A DNA stretch of 64,000 nucleotides, from positions 248,001 through 312,000 of the forward strand of contig JADNRV010000047.1 in NCBI GenBank assembly GCA_015499995.1, read 5' to 3'. The notes beneath the pieces are model-generated. The model saw nothing but the letters and a program-made list of their open reading frames with translations, had not been told where the DNA came from and searched no databases. The stretch's first letter is position 1. Each line of letters opens with the position of its first letter. Source of the stretch: Flammula alnicola (lineage: Eukaryota; Basidiomycota; Agaricomycetes; Agaricales; Strophariaceae). Of the stretch, positions 9,829-20,727 are shown one piece after another. Made by a program: the position numbers and the translations under genes.

Positions 9829-10920
9829 TTCCGTTGGTCTAAAAGAAATCTGTGTATCGTGCATTATAGAAAGGGCAGGCTCAACATTGGCAAAGTTCTG
9901 GACATACGACGTGGCATCGAGCACCTCCCATTCACCCTTGCCTCTGACCAACCCGATGTTGGTCTTTCAACAATAGCAGCAAAATTTCTCTGTTCTCTTC
10001 GAGTATCAATACCCCTTCTCATTTTGCAAGTATGCATTGCGCTGCCGCCTGCAAAGTGCGTATACATTCGGCTTTTCTCTGTCTTTAGGGCATCTCTGCA
10101 TCCCTGCACATGGGAGGCATCTTGGACGGGATATCCATCATGTTTATCCGCGGATCTTGGATTCATGCCCATGGTGCTATCTATCGTGGCACCCTAGCCC
10201 GCATTACTCCTCGATTGGACCGCCTAACCGCCTACTACATTTTTGCATGGTCGATAAGTGAAGTAAAGTTCGCTCACACACTCTGGGTTTGACGTCACAA
10301 AGCACCAGGTATTCCATATTTAAAAGGCTTCTATTGCCAACTAACCGTCTCAACTCCTCACCATTGATGACCGCTGATCTCGGAAACGGTGTTATGAATC
10401 GTCAAGGCTTCATGGGATGAAATGAACATGGTGCGCAATACTACTATGCCTCACACAAGTTTTTCACTGGCCAAAATTGGCCATCTGCAGAATCTTGGCA
10501 GAATCCAGTTTTGAACGTTGGGCAGAATTTAATGTTTTGGATTTTTACGCTTTAGCTTTAACCTCCGTCTTGACAGGAAACGAAAGTAGGAAGCGATGAT
10601 GGGAGTTCTGCCAGTGGGTGAAGTAAATTTCAAATACAATGCATCACGTAATCAAGGCCGCGGACAAACACGTTACGCGCCTCTTGATGCGCTCTCCCAA
10701 CCTCCTCGCAATATCGGACGCGACAAATTTAGAAGAATAAACTGGTGCAACCGTCTGAAATCACCCCAAGATGTCACGGACCAGAGTAGCCAAGGGAAAG
10801 TCTCAATGGCTCCTGGGCGTATGGCCAGTTGACTGTCTCGCACCGGGTAAGCCAACAGCTCGCTACCTGAGGTCTCGATTTACTTATTACCATTCATTTC
10901 AATACTTGCAGAATGTCAAA
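9829..10920. other. Intergenic with possible 5'-UTR intron of the downstream gene
   Basis: About 1.1 kb without a supported gene. A GTAAGC...TTGCAG pair at 10847-10911 ends 9 bases before the start of the acyl-CoA synthetase gene and could be a leader intron. The remaining sequence has only short, unsupported open frames. Confidence 0.4.
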
Positions 10921-13328
10921 ATGCCCGGTAACCTTCAGCACCTCACCTCCGCTCTACCTCTTCGACCTGAAAACTATTTTGGCCTTGGCTCGGTCGAGGT
11001 CGCTCCGCCAACGCCAGGCTCAGGCGAAGGTGGTGTCCGACGACTGGCCATAACATCAGGCGAACTCATCGAGCGGCCTCGCCGCACAGTGAGCACCATA
11101 CCGGATGTCATTGCACATACGGTCCAAAAATACGGTGGACAACATCACGCAGTAGCCTGGAGGGACGTGATCAAGATCCACGATGAGGTTAGAGAAAGTA
11201 CGAAGTTCGTCGAAGGGCTGGAAGTGAAGGAGAAAAAGACGTGGAAGCTCTACGAGCTGACTCCGTATAAGTTCATGACTTACGAGCAGTTTGCGGAGGC
11301 GATTGCAGAGGTTAGGAATGGGCTGTTGAATATTGGTATTGGCGCAGACGACGTGGTTAATATATATTCTCAAACGGGGTCCGTTGTCTCGCCTTTTTTC
11401 TGCTTCGTTTATTGATTCTTTATTAGCCCGAATTGGCAAATGGTGAACCACGCTTGTGCTTCAGTCTCTACCGCCATCGCCACTGCGTATGACACACTTG
11501 GTGTCGAGGGCCTGACCCACTCCTTGAACGAGCCAGACTGCGTCGCCATTTTCACCAACTCTGACCTTCTTCGCACTCTGTCTGAAGTTATACCACATAC
11601 CCCGAAGCTCAGATGGGTCTTTTTCGACGGCGTTCCTGATGTATCATTGTTGGACAAGATGAAAGCTTCGCGCGGCGATATGAGCTTCATGCACCTCGAT
11701 GAGTTGAGGTCCTTGGGAAAGTCGCAGGACCAGGACCAACTGAATGCCATACTCGAGGAAAGGAAGCCAACGCCAGATACCCTCGCATGTATCATGTACA
11801 CCAGTGGCTCTACCGGCGCCCCAAAAGGCGTCTGTATCACCCATGGGAACCTCATCGCGTCAATCAGCTCTGTCTCCATTGTCTTTGGTCCGCACATACC
11901 CACTGGGGACATTTACCTGGCGTATCTTCCTCTCGCACATGTCCTCGAATACATCGTCGAGCTCTGCGCCATGTACGTCGGCATTACATGTGGCTACGCC
12001 AGACCGAAGACCTTGACAGATGCAGGGGTGAAGGGATGCAGAGGCGACTTGATTGAGCTCAAGCCGCATATCATGTTCGGTGTGCCGAGCGTGTGGGAGA
12101 CCATTCGAAAGGGTATCGTAGGGAAACTTAATGCAGGTGGCGAGGTTAAGAAGGCGATGTTTTATGGTGCGATGGAGGCGAAGAGGACGGGATTGCCTGT
12201 TCTTTCCGACGTAGCTGAAACGGTCGTGCTGAGTAAGGTGAAGGAGGCAACAGGTGGGAGGCTTAAGTTTGCTATGAACGGAGGGGCGCCCATCAGCAAA
12301 GAAACTCAAGAATTCTTGAGCGTGGCTATTATGCCGATGATGGAAGGTGAGTAAATTTGCATAAACTAGTCTCTGTGTCGGATATTCAAGTTCACTTTTT
12401 TCTTTTTAGGATATGGGATGACCGAATCTTGTGGAATGTGTACTTTGCTCCCGCCGGAGTATGCACAAGTTGGCGCCGTTGGTCTTCCCGTGCCTTCCGT
12501 TGAGATCAAGCTTCTCGATGTGCCATCAGCTGGGTATTTCTCCTCTAACCCACATCCTCGGGGAGAGATATGTATTCGGGGTCCCTCTGTCTTCAAAGGT
12601 TATTATAAGCGTCCAGATCTGAATTCGGATGAAGGGATATGGACAAAGGATGGATGGTTTAGAACCGGCGATGTGGGGCAATGGAATGAGGACGGCACCT
12701 TGAGCTTGATTGACCGGTACGCTCCCCCCTCTCATTGATTGACAAAGTTGTTAATTGCGTGCCAATAGAATCAAGAACCTTGTGAAGATGCAAAACGGCG
12801 AAGTAAGTCATGCCGCGATTCAATTGTACAAGAGCGATATTTGATCTCATAATCGGATTTAGTATATTGCTCTGGAGCGACTAGAGTCCATCTACAAGTC
12901 CTGCGATTACGTCTCAAGTCTATGCGTACACGTCGACGCAGGAGCCGCTTACCCTATTGCTGTCCTGTCTCCTCATGAAGCTAACCTCCGACACGCCCTC
13001 TGGGCTTCCGGCGATGCTGCGCTCGACCGTCTTCATCAGGCCACTCTCCCGACGTTGTGTTCTGACCCATATGTCCATCACCTCGTACTGAACGCCTGCA
13101 ACGAAGTTGGAAAAAAGAACGGCTTGAAGGGGTCAGAAGTGCTGTATGGCGTCGTATTGACGCCTGAGGAGTGGACTCCGGAAAGTGGGCTGGTCACTGC
13201 GGCCATGAAGGTGAAGAGGACAGCCGTGGCGACAGTCTTTGAAGAAGCGATAAAGGTGCGTTTGGTCCAAACTTTAATATGTGAATAGTTCGGCTGATTT
13301 CATCTCACAGTATGTTTACTCCTTGTGA
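10921..13328 (+). CDS. Long-chain fatty acid-CoA ligase (acyl-CoA synthetase)
   Basis: Activates long-chain fatty acids to acyl-CoA with ATP. Six exons: 10921-11378, 11427-12346, 12410-12716, 12769-12802, 12863-13255 and 13311-13328, joined by GT-AG introns of 48-63 nt; the total of 2130 nt gives 709 residues, the usual length of eukaryotic ACSL/Faa1 enzymes. The P-loop YTSGSTGAPKGV lies near residue 276, the adenylation motif YGMTES near 460 and GWFRTGD near 541, followed by RIKNLVKMQNGEYIALERLE, the long-chain signature and C-terminal hinge. The first 30-odd residues are not clearly a signal or targeting sequence. The start at 10921 is preferred because the in-frame upstream ATG at 10771 would run through a likely leader intron. 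Intact, and the clearest housekeeping gene here. Confidence 0.92.
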
Positions 13329-15196
13329 AGGACATAGATGAAGATCGGACAGGAGTATTCTAGTATATCAGCACCATCCTTGCGGTATCGAATCCCCCAA
13401 GGAAGTATGCAGCTGATTCAAATTACACGAAGCGCCATAAATCAACCAATGTATCAATTTAAAATACAACCCATTAGAGTATTTGTTTCTCATTGCATGT
13501 CATCCCCTCCGGATCCCTCTCCTGAATTTTCGCAGTGTATAACCGCATCCAACTATCCCTCCGCAATAAACAGGAACCAATTCATCATGTGCAAACTTTC
13601 GACAAAATATTTGACCAGGAAGAAGGCTAGCGCTGATCGTCATATTCGTGAAACATCTGAAGCAATCCAGTAGAAAATCAGACATAAGCACCTCGCTGAT
13701 TGCTATTGCAGGTGAAGACAAAGATACAGCAGCTACATTATCTACACTAGAAATTGGGTTAACCGCTGGAACAGAGATTGTTGCGATCCGACACGCTGTC
13801 TGCAGGAAAACAAATAAGTATGAGCAGTAGATTGGAGCCGTTCTCGCCTTCAGGCGTACAAGTAGGGACTCCTGAAGAAGCCCTTCTGAACGACGACCTC
13901 AAAATACTCGATTACTGCGGAGAAATTCTTCTTGGTGCTGCTGGCGGCCTTGAGATTGATGATGATGACGGAGCTGTAGAAGAACTTGCAAAGATCACGG
14001 TTGGGCACGGAACAGAGGAGGCGGTATTCCCAGGAAGACTTCTAGTCACCGCTAGACTTAAAGAGGTTCGCCGATCCATTCTCCTTCGCGCCCTTCAGGT
14101 TGGTGAGCGTGCCCTCGCGGTCCAGGCGGGCGCTAGAATCGGTCAGGGACAAGACGACCATGTTGACCATTGCCTGGACTGTCACATTCCCCTTGGCGTC
14201 GACGTACTAGGAGTCCTGCGCTTGTCGAACGTTCCAGTGGGAGACTATTTCCCGCAGCGGTCACGGAGCGGTTCTGTTCCTTATTACGCGCTTACAGTGT
14301 GGGCTAATATAAAATCTCAATTAAAGTCGAAGAGGAAATTCCCTGACATCCGACTTTCTATGAAATTTGAAGGCCCTCAGATACATGATGAATTCTTCCT
14401 GAGCGGCTTACTCGGCCAATATGTAAGGTATATTCTATCAGAACCCGTAAATTTACGTCGGGGAGTGTTCGTAGTAGCTGCTTTTGGAAATCGCATTCAG
14501 AGTTGGTATAAGTAAGAGGAGACATCCCTTACTTTAATACTTAAAGCACGTCCAGAGAAGCAACGTAAGCTCCGGCGATTTTATTTAAAAACATCATCAA
14601 GTGGTTGTGATGTATAAAAATAAAACTGGGGAATGAGAGAAACCTTTTTCTTTATGTTTCGATGGACATGACGACCAGACAAAAAAGTACAACAGCGTCA
14701 GGGGCCCGTGCATACAAGGGAACGTCAAGGTGACACTCATCCCCAACAAGGACAACCATACAATAAAAGAAACTTGCCAAACAGTGCGGCCGCTGGATTT
14801 GGACAACGTAAAATTTGCGCATTCTAGAGGCCCACGTTCCTCCTCTGACGCGAATTTGACGCGAACTTCAGTTACATAGTATTACACGTTGGCAATTAAA
14901 ATTAAACACGGTGCACGTGACGAACGCGTCGCCTTAATTTGGCATCGCGCTTTGATGATTTTCAAATTGTCGGACCGGCACAGTTTAGCCGCTTAGCGCG
15001 ATAATGGTCACCAGGCACATTAAGTAAACAAGGCGTGCTATTCTATAAGGGCCACCACAACTCTCAGACCACTTTCTGGCTCTCGTCTATCTGTTGTTCT
15101 TTGAACGCGTCTCGTTTGGCGTCCGTCTTAGAGATCTCATTCGGTAATTGCGCTGGCTGCCATTGTCCATCAACATACTCTGTATTAGGCTTTACG
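13329..15196. other. Region with an ambiguous open frame, no firm gene
   Basis: A 245-codon plus-strand frame (13778-14515) is open, but its arginine- and valine-rich content with repeated GG/DDDD runs looks like the antisense of coding DNA. On the minus strand, two open blocks around 14055-14205 (NVTVQAMVNMVVLSLTDSS) and 13840-14010 look more protein-like and are bounded by possible splice sites (CTAG before the first; GTGACT after it). I cannot assemble a convincing gene on either strand. 14520-15196 holds only AT-rich spacer. Confidence 0.35.
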
Positions 15197-16504
15197 ATGC
15201 GTTATCACACGCGTTCTTCATTGCGTTCTCTCTCTCCTAATCGTCCAATCGACCCTTTGGCAATTCAACGTTCACAGCCTACGTGTATTCTCTCTCTTAC
15301 CAGTGCCACTGGATCCATGTCCTCTACTGAGAGCTCAACAGACTCGGAGTCAATGGATGTTGATCCACCTACAGTTTCTGTAGAGGTGCCAACAGCGCGC
15401 ACAACTGGTGCTATCCCATTCCCCACTTCCAAGAGGACACATTCGCTACTTCGTTCAACAACACTCCACTCGCGACATTCACCCGAAAGCTTGAAATCTT
15501 CAACGACTCTCGAGCCAGGCGATTCCCATTCCTCATCAGACAGCGACCTCAATCCTCCTCGTAAACGTACCAGGACTTCTGCGCTACCTTCTTCCACCAG
15601 ACCGCGTTCTTTGCGCTGCAACTCTACACCCAGTCGCGTCTCTGCCTCGCTGGCACATTCCCCGTCATCCGTAACATTCCACGCGTCTATTTCTACTCCC
15701 ACATGTCCATTTGTTACGAATGAGCCCCTACCCACTCAGTTATCTCCCCCGCTCTCAACTTCTTACAACCTTCCCGCGCTTGCTCCACAACCAGATCGTG
15801 TAGTCAACCTCAGTTCATTGAGCCTAAGCTCGCTGCCGACCTGTACCCCGCCAATTCCACCTTCGTCATGCCGTCGGAAGCGGGCAACCGCAGGCGAACT
15901 GCATATCCTCCTCTATTTATACAGGACCCTAGTGTATGGATTAGAAGTGAGATACCCTGATAGGCCTGGACGGATGAGAGCTAGTCAAGCAGCAGCAGTT
16001 GCCACAGAGTCCGGAGGTGAGAATCTACATCGCTACATTCCCAATTTCCCATAAATTTTTCTGACGCGATCAATAGTTTCCGACATGCCCACTGGGAGCA
16101 GTCGAGTGGCAGCCAAGTCGTATTTAGATGTTCAAGATGCACTTTTAGCTCAGCATCTGAAGACGTACCTTCTGGCAAATGGCACCGATATCTGCTCGTT
16201 GGTCGTGGACGTAGACGCTATATCTCAAGAGGGTCTTCGAGCGCGAACGGCAGCATCTCTAGAAGTCGACTCCATCAAGATGGCCATCGATGACGACTTG
16301 ACCGACGTCTCCCTTCTCCGACCCTTTCTTCATCCACATCTGTATCCGTCAACAGGTCACTCCGTGCTATCGTATCAACAGCTCATTGCCACGCTCATGC
16401 TCCGACAACATCCAAACCGTTCTCATGCGAAGTCGTCTCCCGGGAAAAGCGCGAAGCAATGTAGGAAGCCTTCGAGACTATCAGAGTGCATTATCTTTGA
16501 CTGA
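15197..16504 (+). CDS. Ser/Thr-rich unknown protein, two exons
   Basis: Exon 1 is 15197-16016, exon 2 is 16077-16504; the intron (GTGAGA...CAATAG, 60 nt) keeps the frame and yields 415 residues. The first 230 residues are very rich in Ser, Thr and Pro and include an acidic patch and a basic PPRKRTRTS cluster that could be a nuclear localisation signal. The second half is less biased (SLVVDVDAISQEGL). I do not recognise the family. The C-terminus is uncertain: from about 16420 a second frame continues open with natural-looking sequence (RDYQSALSLTDAVFQMDYDL), so another intron or a frameshift near 16400-16450 may change the end. The ATG at 15197 is preferred over an earlier in-frame start at 15035, which would add an unlikely Cys-rich leader. 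Confidence 0.5.
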
Positions 16505-17201
16505 TGCCGTCTTTCAAATGGACTATGACTTACTTTTTTCTGGTACTTATCTTTCACATCCACATCACATCACATTACATCTCTCACGATATGACACGAC
16601 CATTGACGCTCATTTACAACTTGCTGTCCTTTACCTACAACACTCACGCTCTTTTCTTGCTTTTTCATTGCTAATCGCGTCGATCTGCGCCTCATAAATA
16701 ACAACACTATCACTGTATCCATATGCCGATAGCCTCAATACATCAAGTTGACCTTGACGAATCCTAGGGATATGTTTTGAAAACGTACTAGGCAAGAACG
16801 TAACAACATTTTGACGACGTCGGCCGATCTTGCCGAACTCCACATCTTCTCACATGCTTATATTAACACCTATCTTGCACCTACCCCTCACGAAGCTAAC
16901 GCAGACTGACTCCGACTTGAAGCATCGAGGCCTTCCTAGAGCTTCTCATGGATGTAAATGAACAGAACTCCCATCTTATCCAAAGCGAATGGTCCTGGAA
17001 TCTTCGCTTGGAAATGGTCCGACCGAGTCTGTTATATACAGTACCTGGACCAGCTCCGACGAGGGGCATTCCACCAATATTCTTTTCGCGATTGTCTTTG
17101 CTTTGACCGTCTCGCATTGTCCAACTACTTCTACGCGCTCCCATTCCTAGACTCCAAGGGCGACGACGACAGTGGAATTGCCTCACGTCTAATAGTTCTT
17201 C
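16505..17201. other. Intergenic or unresolved exons
   Basis: About 700 bp between the Ser/Thr-rich gene and the kinase-like gene. Open frames at 16386-16697 and 16958-17221 are short and have no recognised motif; some of this may be 3' exon of the first gene or leader of the second. Confidence 0.35.
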
Positions 17202-18721
17202 ATGGTCGTCAGCCGGCATAACCTCTTTCCGACAAATGCGTTACTCAGAATCCTTGCCGACCTTTACGCTCTCTGTTTGGAATCCTTGAATCTGGCAGAC
17301 GGAAACAATCACTACTGCTCCGTTGGATCTCCCTGCGCTGTGGCTTCTAAAACATTTAAAGATGTGCACAACTTCCGACTCGTCTCGTCGCAGTGGAACC
17401 AGATCTTTTCTACTTTTCGATTACTCAAGCAATATCGCTTTTTTCAACGAGTAGAGGACGTATATTACCCGCACGCATGGCATATCAACACGAAAATACG
17501 ACACTCTATTTTATTTAATCGGTATAGGGTCTTCAAAACCGTTGACACAGAGAATGGCGAGTGTTCACTCCTGTTTCCGGAGACAATAGCTGCAGAGCAC
17601 TGACAAACATCTTCCAGGGGATAGGGGCGTATTTCTCGCCTATGACTTTGGGTCGCGCGAGGGATGTAAAGAAGCTACGATATCGATCGTAAAGGCCTGG
17701 GTTGACTCGAACGATGGGGAATGCACGACAGAGAGACGGGTCTACGATGCCTTGAAAATGCGTTCAATCCTGGGCACACCATCCCTACTGGCTAGCGGAT
17801 ACGACGACGAATGCGAAGTTTATGCCTTGGTCCTCGAGAAATTAGGCCCCTCGTTGGAGGATTTTCTCGATATGATTCCCGCTAGACGATTTGACGAGAG
17901 GATGGTGCTAGCCGTAGCTATTCAAATGGTACGCCTTTTCTTCGTGGGAAATGTATACGATTCTGACCCAAAATAGCTCGATCGTTACGCGTCCTTACAC
18001 AGCGTAGGAGTTATTCATAACGGCGTGAAGCCAGGGAACATTTGCCTTTCAGCATCGACTCAGCGCTCGACTGAATTACATCTGATCGACTTCGGCCTCT
18101 CTTACTTTTCCGATCTGGAGACTGACACCCCGTTACCGAGTGCGCATCGAGCTGACACGGTTGGAAATAGGCAATTCTTGAGCATTTTAGGGCATCATGG
18201 AATCAGTATGTCTAGTTCCTCTATAATTGCTTTTATCTTCCTAACTGTGATCTACAGCCCAATCCCAACGAGACGATTTAGAGTCGTTAGGATACCTATT
18301 GTCCTTCCTCTACCATGGCTATTTACCATGGGATCCTCCTGTGGGCAAGCAAGACGTCAAGCGTTCCCGCACTAGAGTACTCTCGACGTCGCCTGTCCCT
18401 CAAGTTTGGCGTGTCAAGATGTCGACTCCAGGATCGGTCCTCTTTCGTGATATGGATCCGTCTTTCCTTGGATTCTGGAAGGACGTCAAAAGCCTGGCGT
18501 TTGGAGAGAAATCAGACTATGCTTTTCTCAAATCTCGCTTTGTAGAATGCTGGACAAGAAGAGGGTTTAGAGGGTCGCCAGGGGAGATCGATTGGTTGGC
18601 GCTCTTTCGAGACCTCCAGCTGATACAGCAGCACCGCCTTCGGCAAACAGCGCTCATGTATCGTCTATCTATGTCTCCTACTACAATCGCCGACCCTGTG
18701 TCCGTGGTTTTGGCTCATTAA
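17202..18721 (+). CDS. CK1-like protein kinase domain protein, probable pseudokinase
   Basis: Four exons (17202-17562, 17618-17928, 17977-18205, 18258-18721) give an unbroken 454-residue frame. An N-terminal helical segment (FRLVSSQWNQIF) resembles the end of an F-box. The kinase part has YRVFKT...GVFLAYD, a putative VAIK-type lysine in ATISIVKAW, the CK1 hallmarks YALVLEKLGPSLEDF, LIDFGLSYF (DFG intact) and QSQRDDLESLGYLLSFLYHG with LPW. The catalytic loop, normally HRDIKPDN in CK1, reads HNGVKPGN, so the catalytic Asp is Gly, and the glycine-rich loop is degenerate. The exon 1 donor at 17563 (GTTCAC) is weak and chosen because it restores the frame. Casein kinase 1-like genes are expanded in mushrooms. 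Likely catalytically dead or in decay, yet without stop codons. Confidence 0.7.
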
Positions 18722-19196
18722 CGCCGCTTCCGCTTTTGCATCTGGGCTCCTCATACATGAAATGGCTTCCCTTCCCCCTTTCGCAATGTGCATCTTTTTC
18801 ACCTGGCGTCGTCAGGACAAACATTCTATATTGTTTGGATCTCAGGTCGTCCTCTTTATATCTCTGGTTTCTGGTGGGTTTTTAGAGGAGTTTTTTTTGT
18901 TACGGGTGTTTGGGTTTGGGATAGAGGGTTATACAAGAGTTTTCTGTTCTGACGGTAGATCGCATTAGCTCAGTCGGCGTTGTATCACAGCTTTTCTTCC
19001 GATTGACAGGTCATTTAAAAATACAGTGTTTCAGCCATTCATAGGACATTCGGTGATTCCTGGCAATAGATAGTAGTACGTGTCGAAAGAGCAACGTAAA
19101 GTACATAGTCCTACAGAAGCCAAGATAAAGATAAATACCTTCGAGGACTCATCGAAAGCATCAGCATAAGGATCAACCTTACGAAGCATGCTACAA
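18722..19196. other. Convergent intergenic spacer
   Basis: Lies between the 3' ends of the plus-strand kinase-like gene and the minus-strand DUF6534 gene. It should contain both polyadenylation regions; T-rich tracts around 18838-18905 fit that. No gene seen. Confidence 0.4.
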
Positions 19197-20727
19197 TCAG
19201 GGGAATTGGGAGTCGTGCTTGGAGTGAGTGAAGGCATTGTCACTTCCGAAATCATCGGCTACTTTCTTGTCACCCGCGGGATGCTTCCACTCCATGATCA
19301 GCGCTCGAGATTCAAGCACGGGGTAACAGGCACTCACTTTTGGATCATAACTCGTAGGCGGGAATGAAACCTCTTCGCGGGTCACCAATATACCTCCATT
19401 CCTTGACGGCGTGCCATTCTCCGATGTGGGGTTCGTGTAGGATAGCGGGATAGGGACTTCGTGGGCTGTGCTGGTCGAGTTTACGGAGGAAATTCTCATC
19501 CGACTATTGAAGGCAACCATCATCGAATTCGAGTATACTTTTCCAAGCACGCTGACGCTGGCTTGGTAGAATGTTGGTCGCCCGGGAAGGAAAGTCAGGA
19601 TTAAGGTGACGATGGCGATCGCAGCTGTAGGGATGGACAGAAGTCAGAAATTGGTTACATTCACGGTGATAGAGATACAAGTACCTGTTAATGTTCCTGT
19701 TTCAATTGTCAAACGAATGATTCTTGAAACGAGAACCTGCGTCTCTTTGATGCCAGTGTCTCGACGTCTTAACTGTAAATTCCAACATTAGTTAACGCAA
19801 AAACTCCAAGACGAAATTTCGAACGTAGTAGGACATGGAGACTGCAATGATGATGTCGCATGCGGCGCTACCACCTTCCCAGATCTACAAAGAATTTCAG
19901 CTTAAATCAGGCAAAAAAAAGACAGATACACTCACACCAGCGGTAACAAAGGAGTTTGTCTTCAAGAAATTGCTAAACAGTACGGCCTGTTTTGCTTGTA
20001 TTCCGATGGCGATTGAGCCGCCAATTGGATGAACGCAAACTGTGATGCAACGGAAGGCAGGTCAAGGTTTAATTCATCTCGAGTGCCATCCCACGTACCA
20101 GCATTATGATTGCAGCAATATATTTGGTCTGAGCCAAAACACTAATTCGATAGGCATAGAATGATTGAGCGACGAAGGCAACTAATTGGAGGCACATCAT
20201 CCAGGAACTGTTGTAAGCTACCACTCCAGCACAAGATTGGACCCTCACCAATGCCGCTCATAATAGATACCGAGAACCATAGGATGTCAACTTGGTCAAG
20301 GACCTGTGGATTCCCGAATCCCTTCGCAAATGTCCGAAACGCGCTACTCGTGAAGAGGAAGGTCTGCGTCGACTCAAGCAAAAAAGCTCCATAAACCAAG
20401 GCCTTGTGTCTGGGTCGATCATTCGGAAATGCCAAGTAATACAGATCTCAAAAGGCGGGTTCACGGGCAAGAAGTTTAAAATGTTGAAGAGCACCCACAG
20501 ACTTGCATCGAGAGAACGCCATACAACCCCCAATTCAGGATATACCCGACCAGCTATCCATCGGCAGTATTAGCGAAGGTGCCTTTGCCGAAGGGTCACT
20601 ATTGTACGTACCAGGGGACCGGCGCTATGTTGGATGGATATGTCAGTGCACTAGGCCGTTGCAATTACTATGGTAGGGCCTACATTGGGCTGAGGTCAGG
20701 CAGGACAGGCGGAGCACCGGAAGACAT
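19197..20727 (-). CDS. DUF6534 seven-helix membrane protein, with a probable one-base frameshift
   Basis: Nine exons on the minus strand: 20684-20727, 20612-20624, 20499-20553, 20446-20249, 20099-20181, 19936-20039, 19825-19884, 19685-19772 and 19197-19624, all GT-AG. The start MSSGAPPVLPDLSPI runs into GPLLVGYILNWGLYGV and MQVYLYYLAFPNDRP, then FVAQSFYAYRISVLA and VYSNSMMVAFNSRM, the standard course of DUF6534 proteins, fungal integral membrane proteins of unknown role with several hydrophobic helices. Exon 6 is 104 nt, while the equivalent exon of the paralogue at 56.6 kb is 105 nt; the family reading QLGGSIAIGIQAK needs one more G near 20020. Either a base is missing (mutation or sequence error) or a donor 4 nt downstream (20094) is used. 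About 358 residues if corrected. Confidence 0.82.

Noticed and set aside
15265..15735. 156-codon minus-strand frame opposite the Ser/Thr-rich gene
   Set aside because: Acidic shadow (E/V/G-rich) expected from the reverse of Ser/Thr codons; the plus-strand frame splices cleanly.
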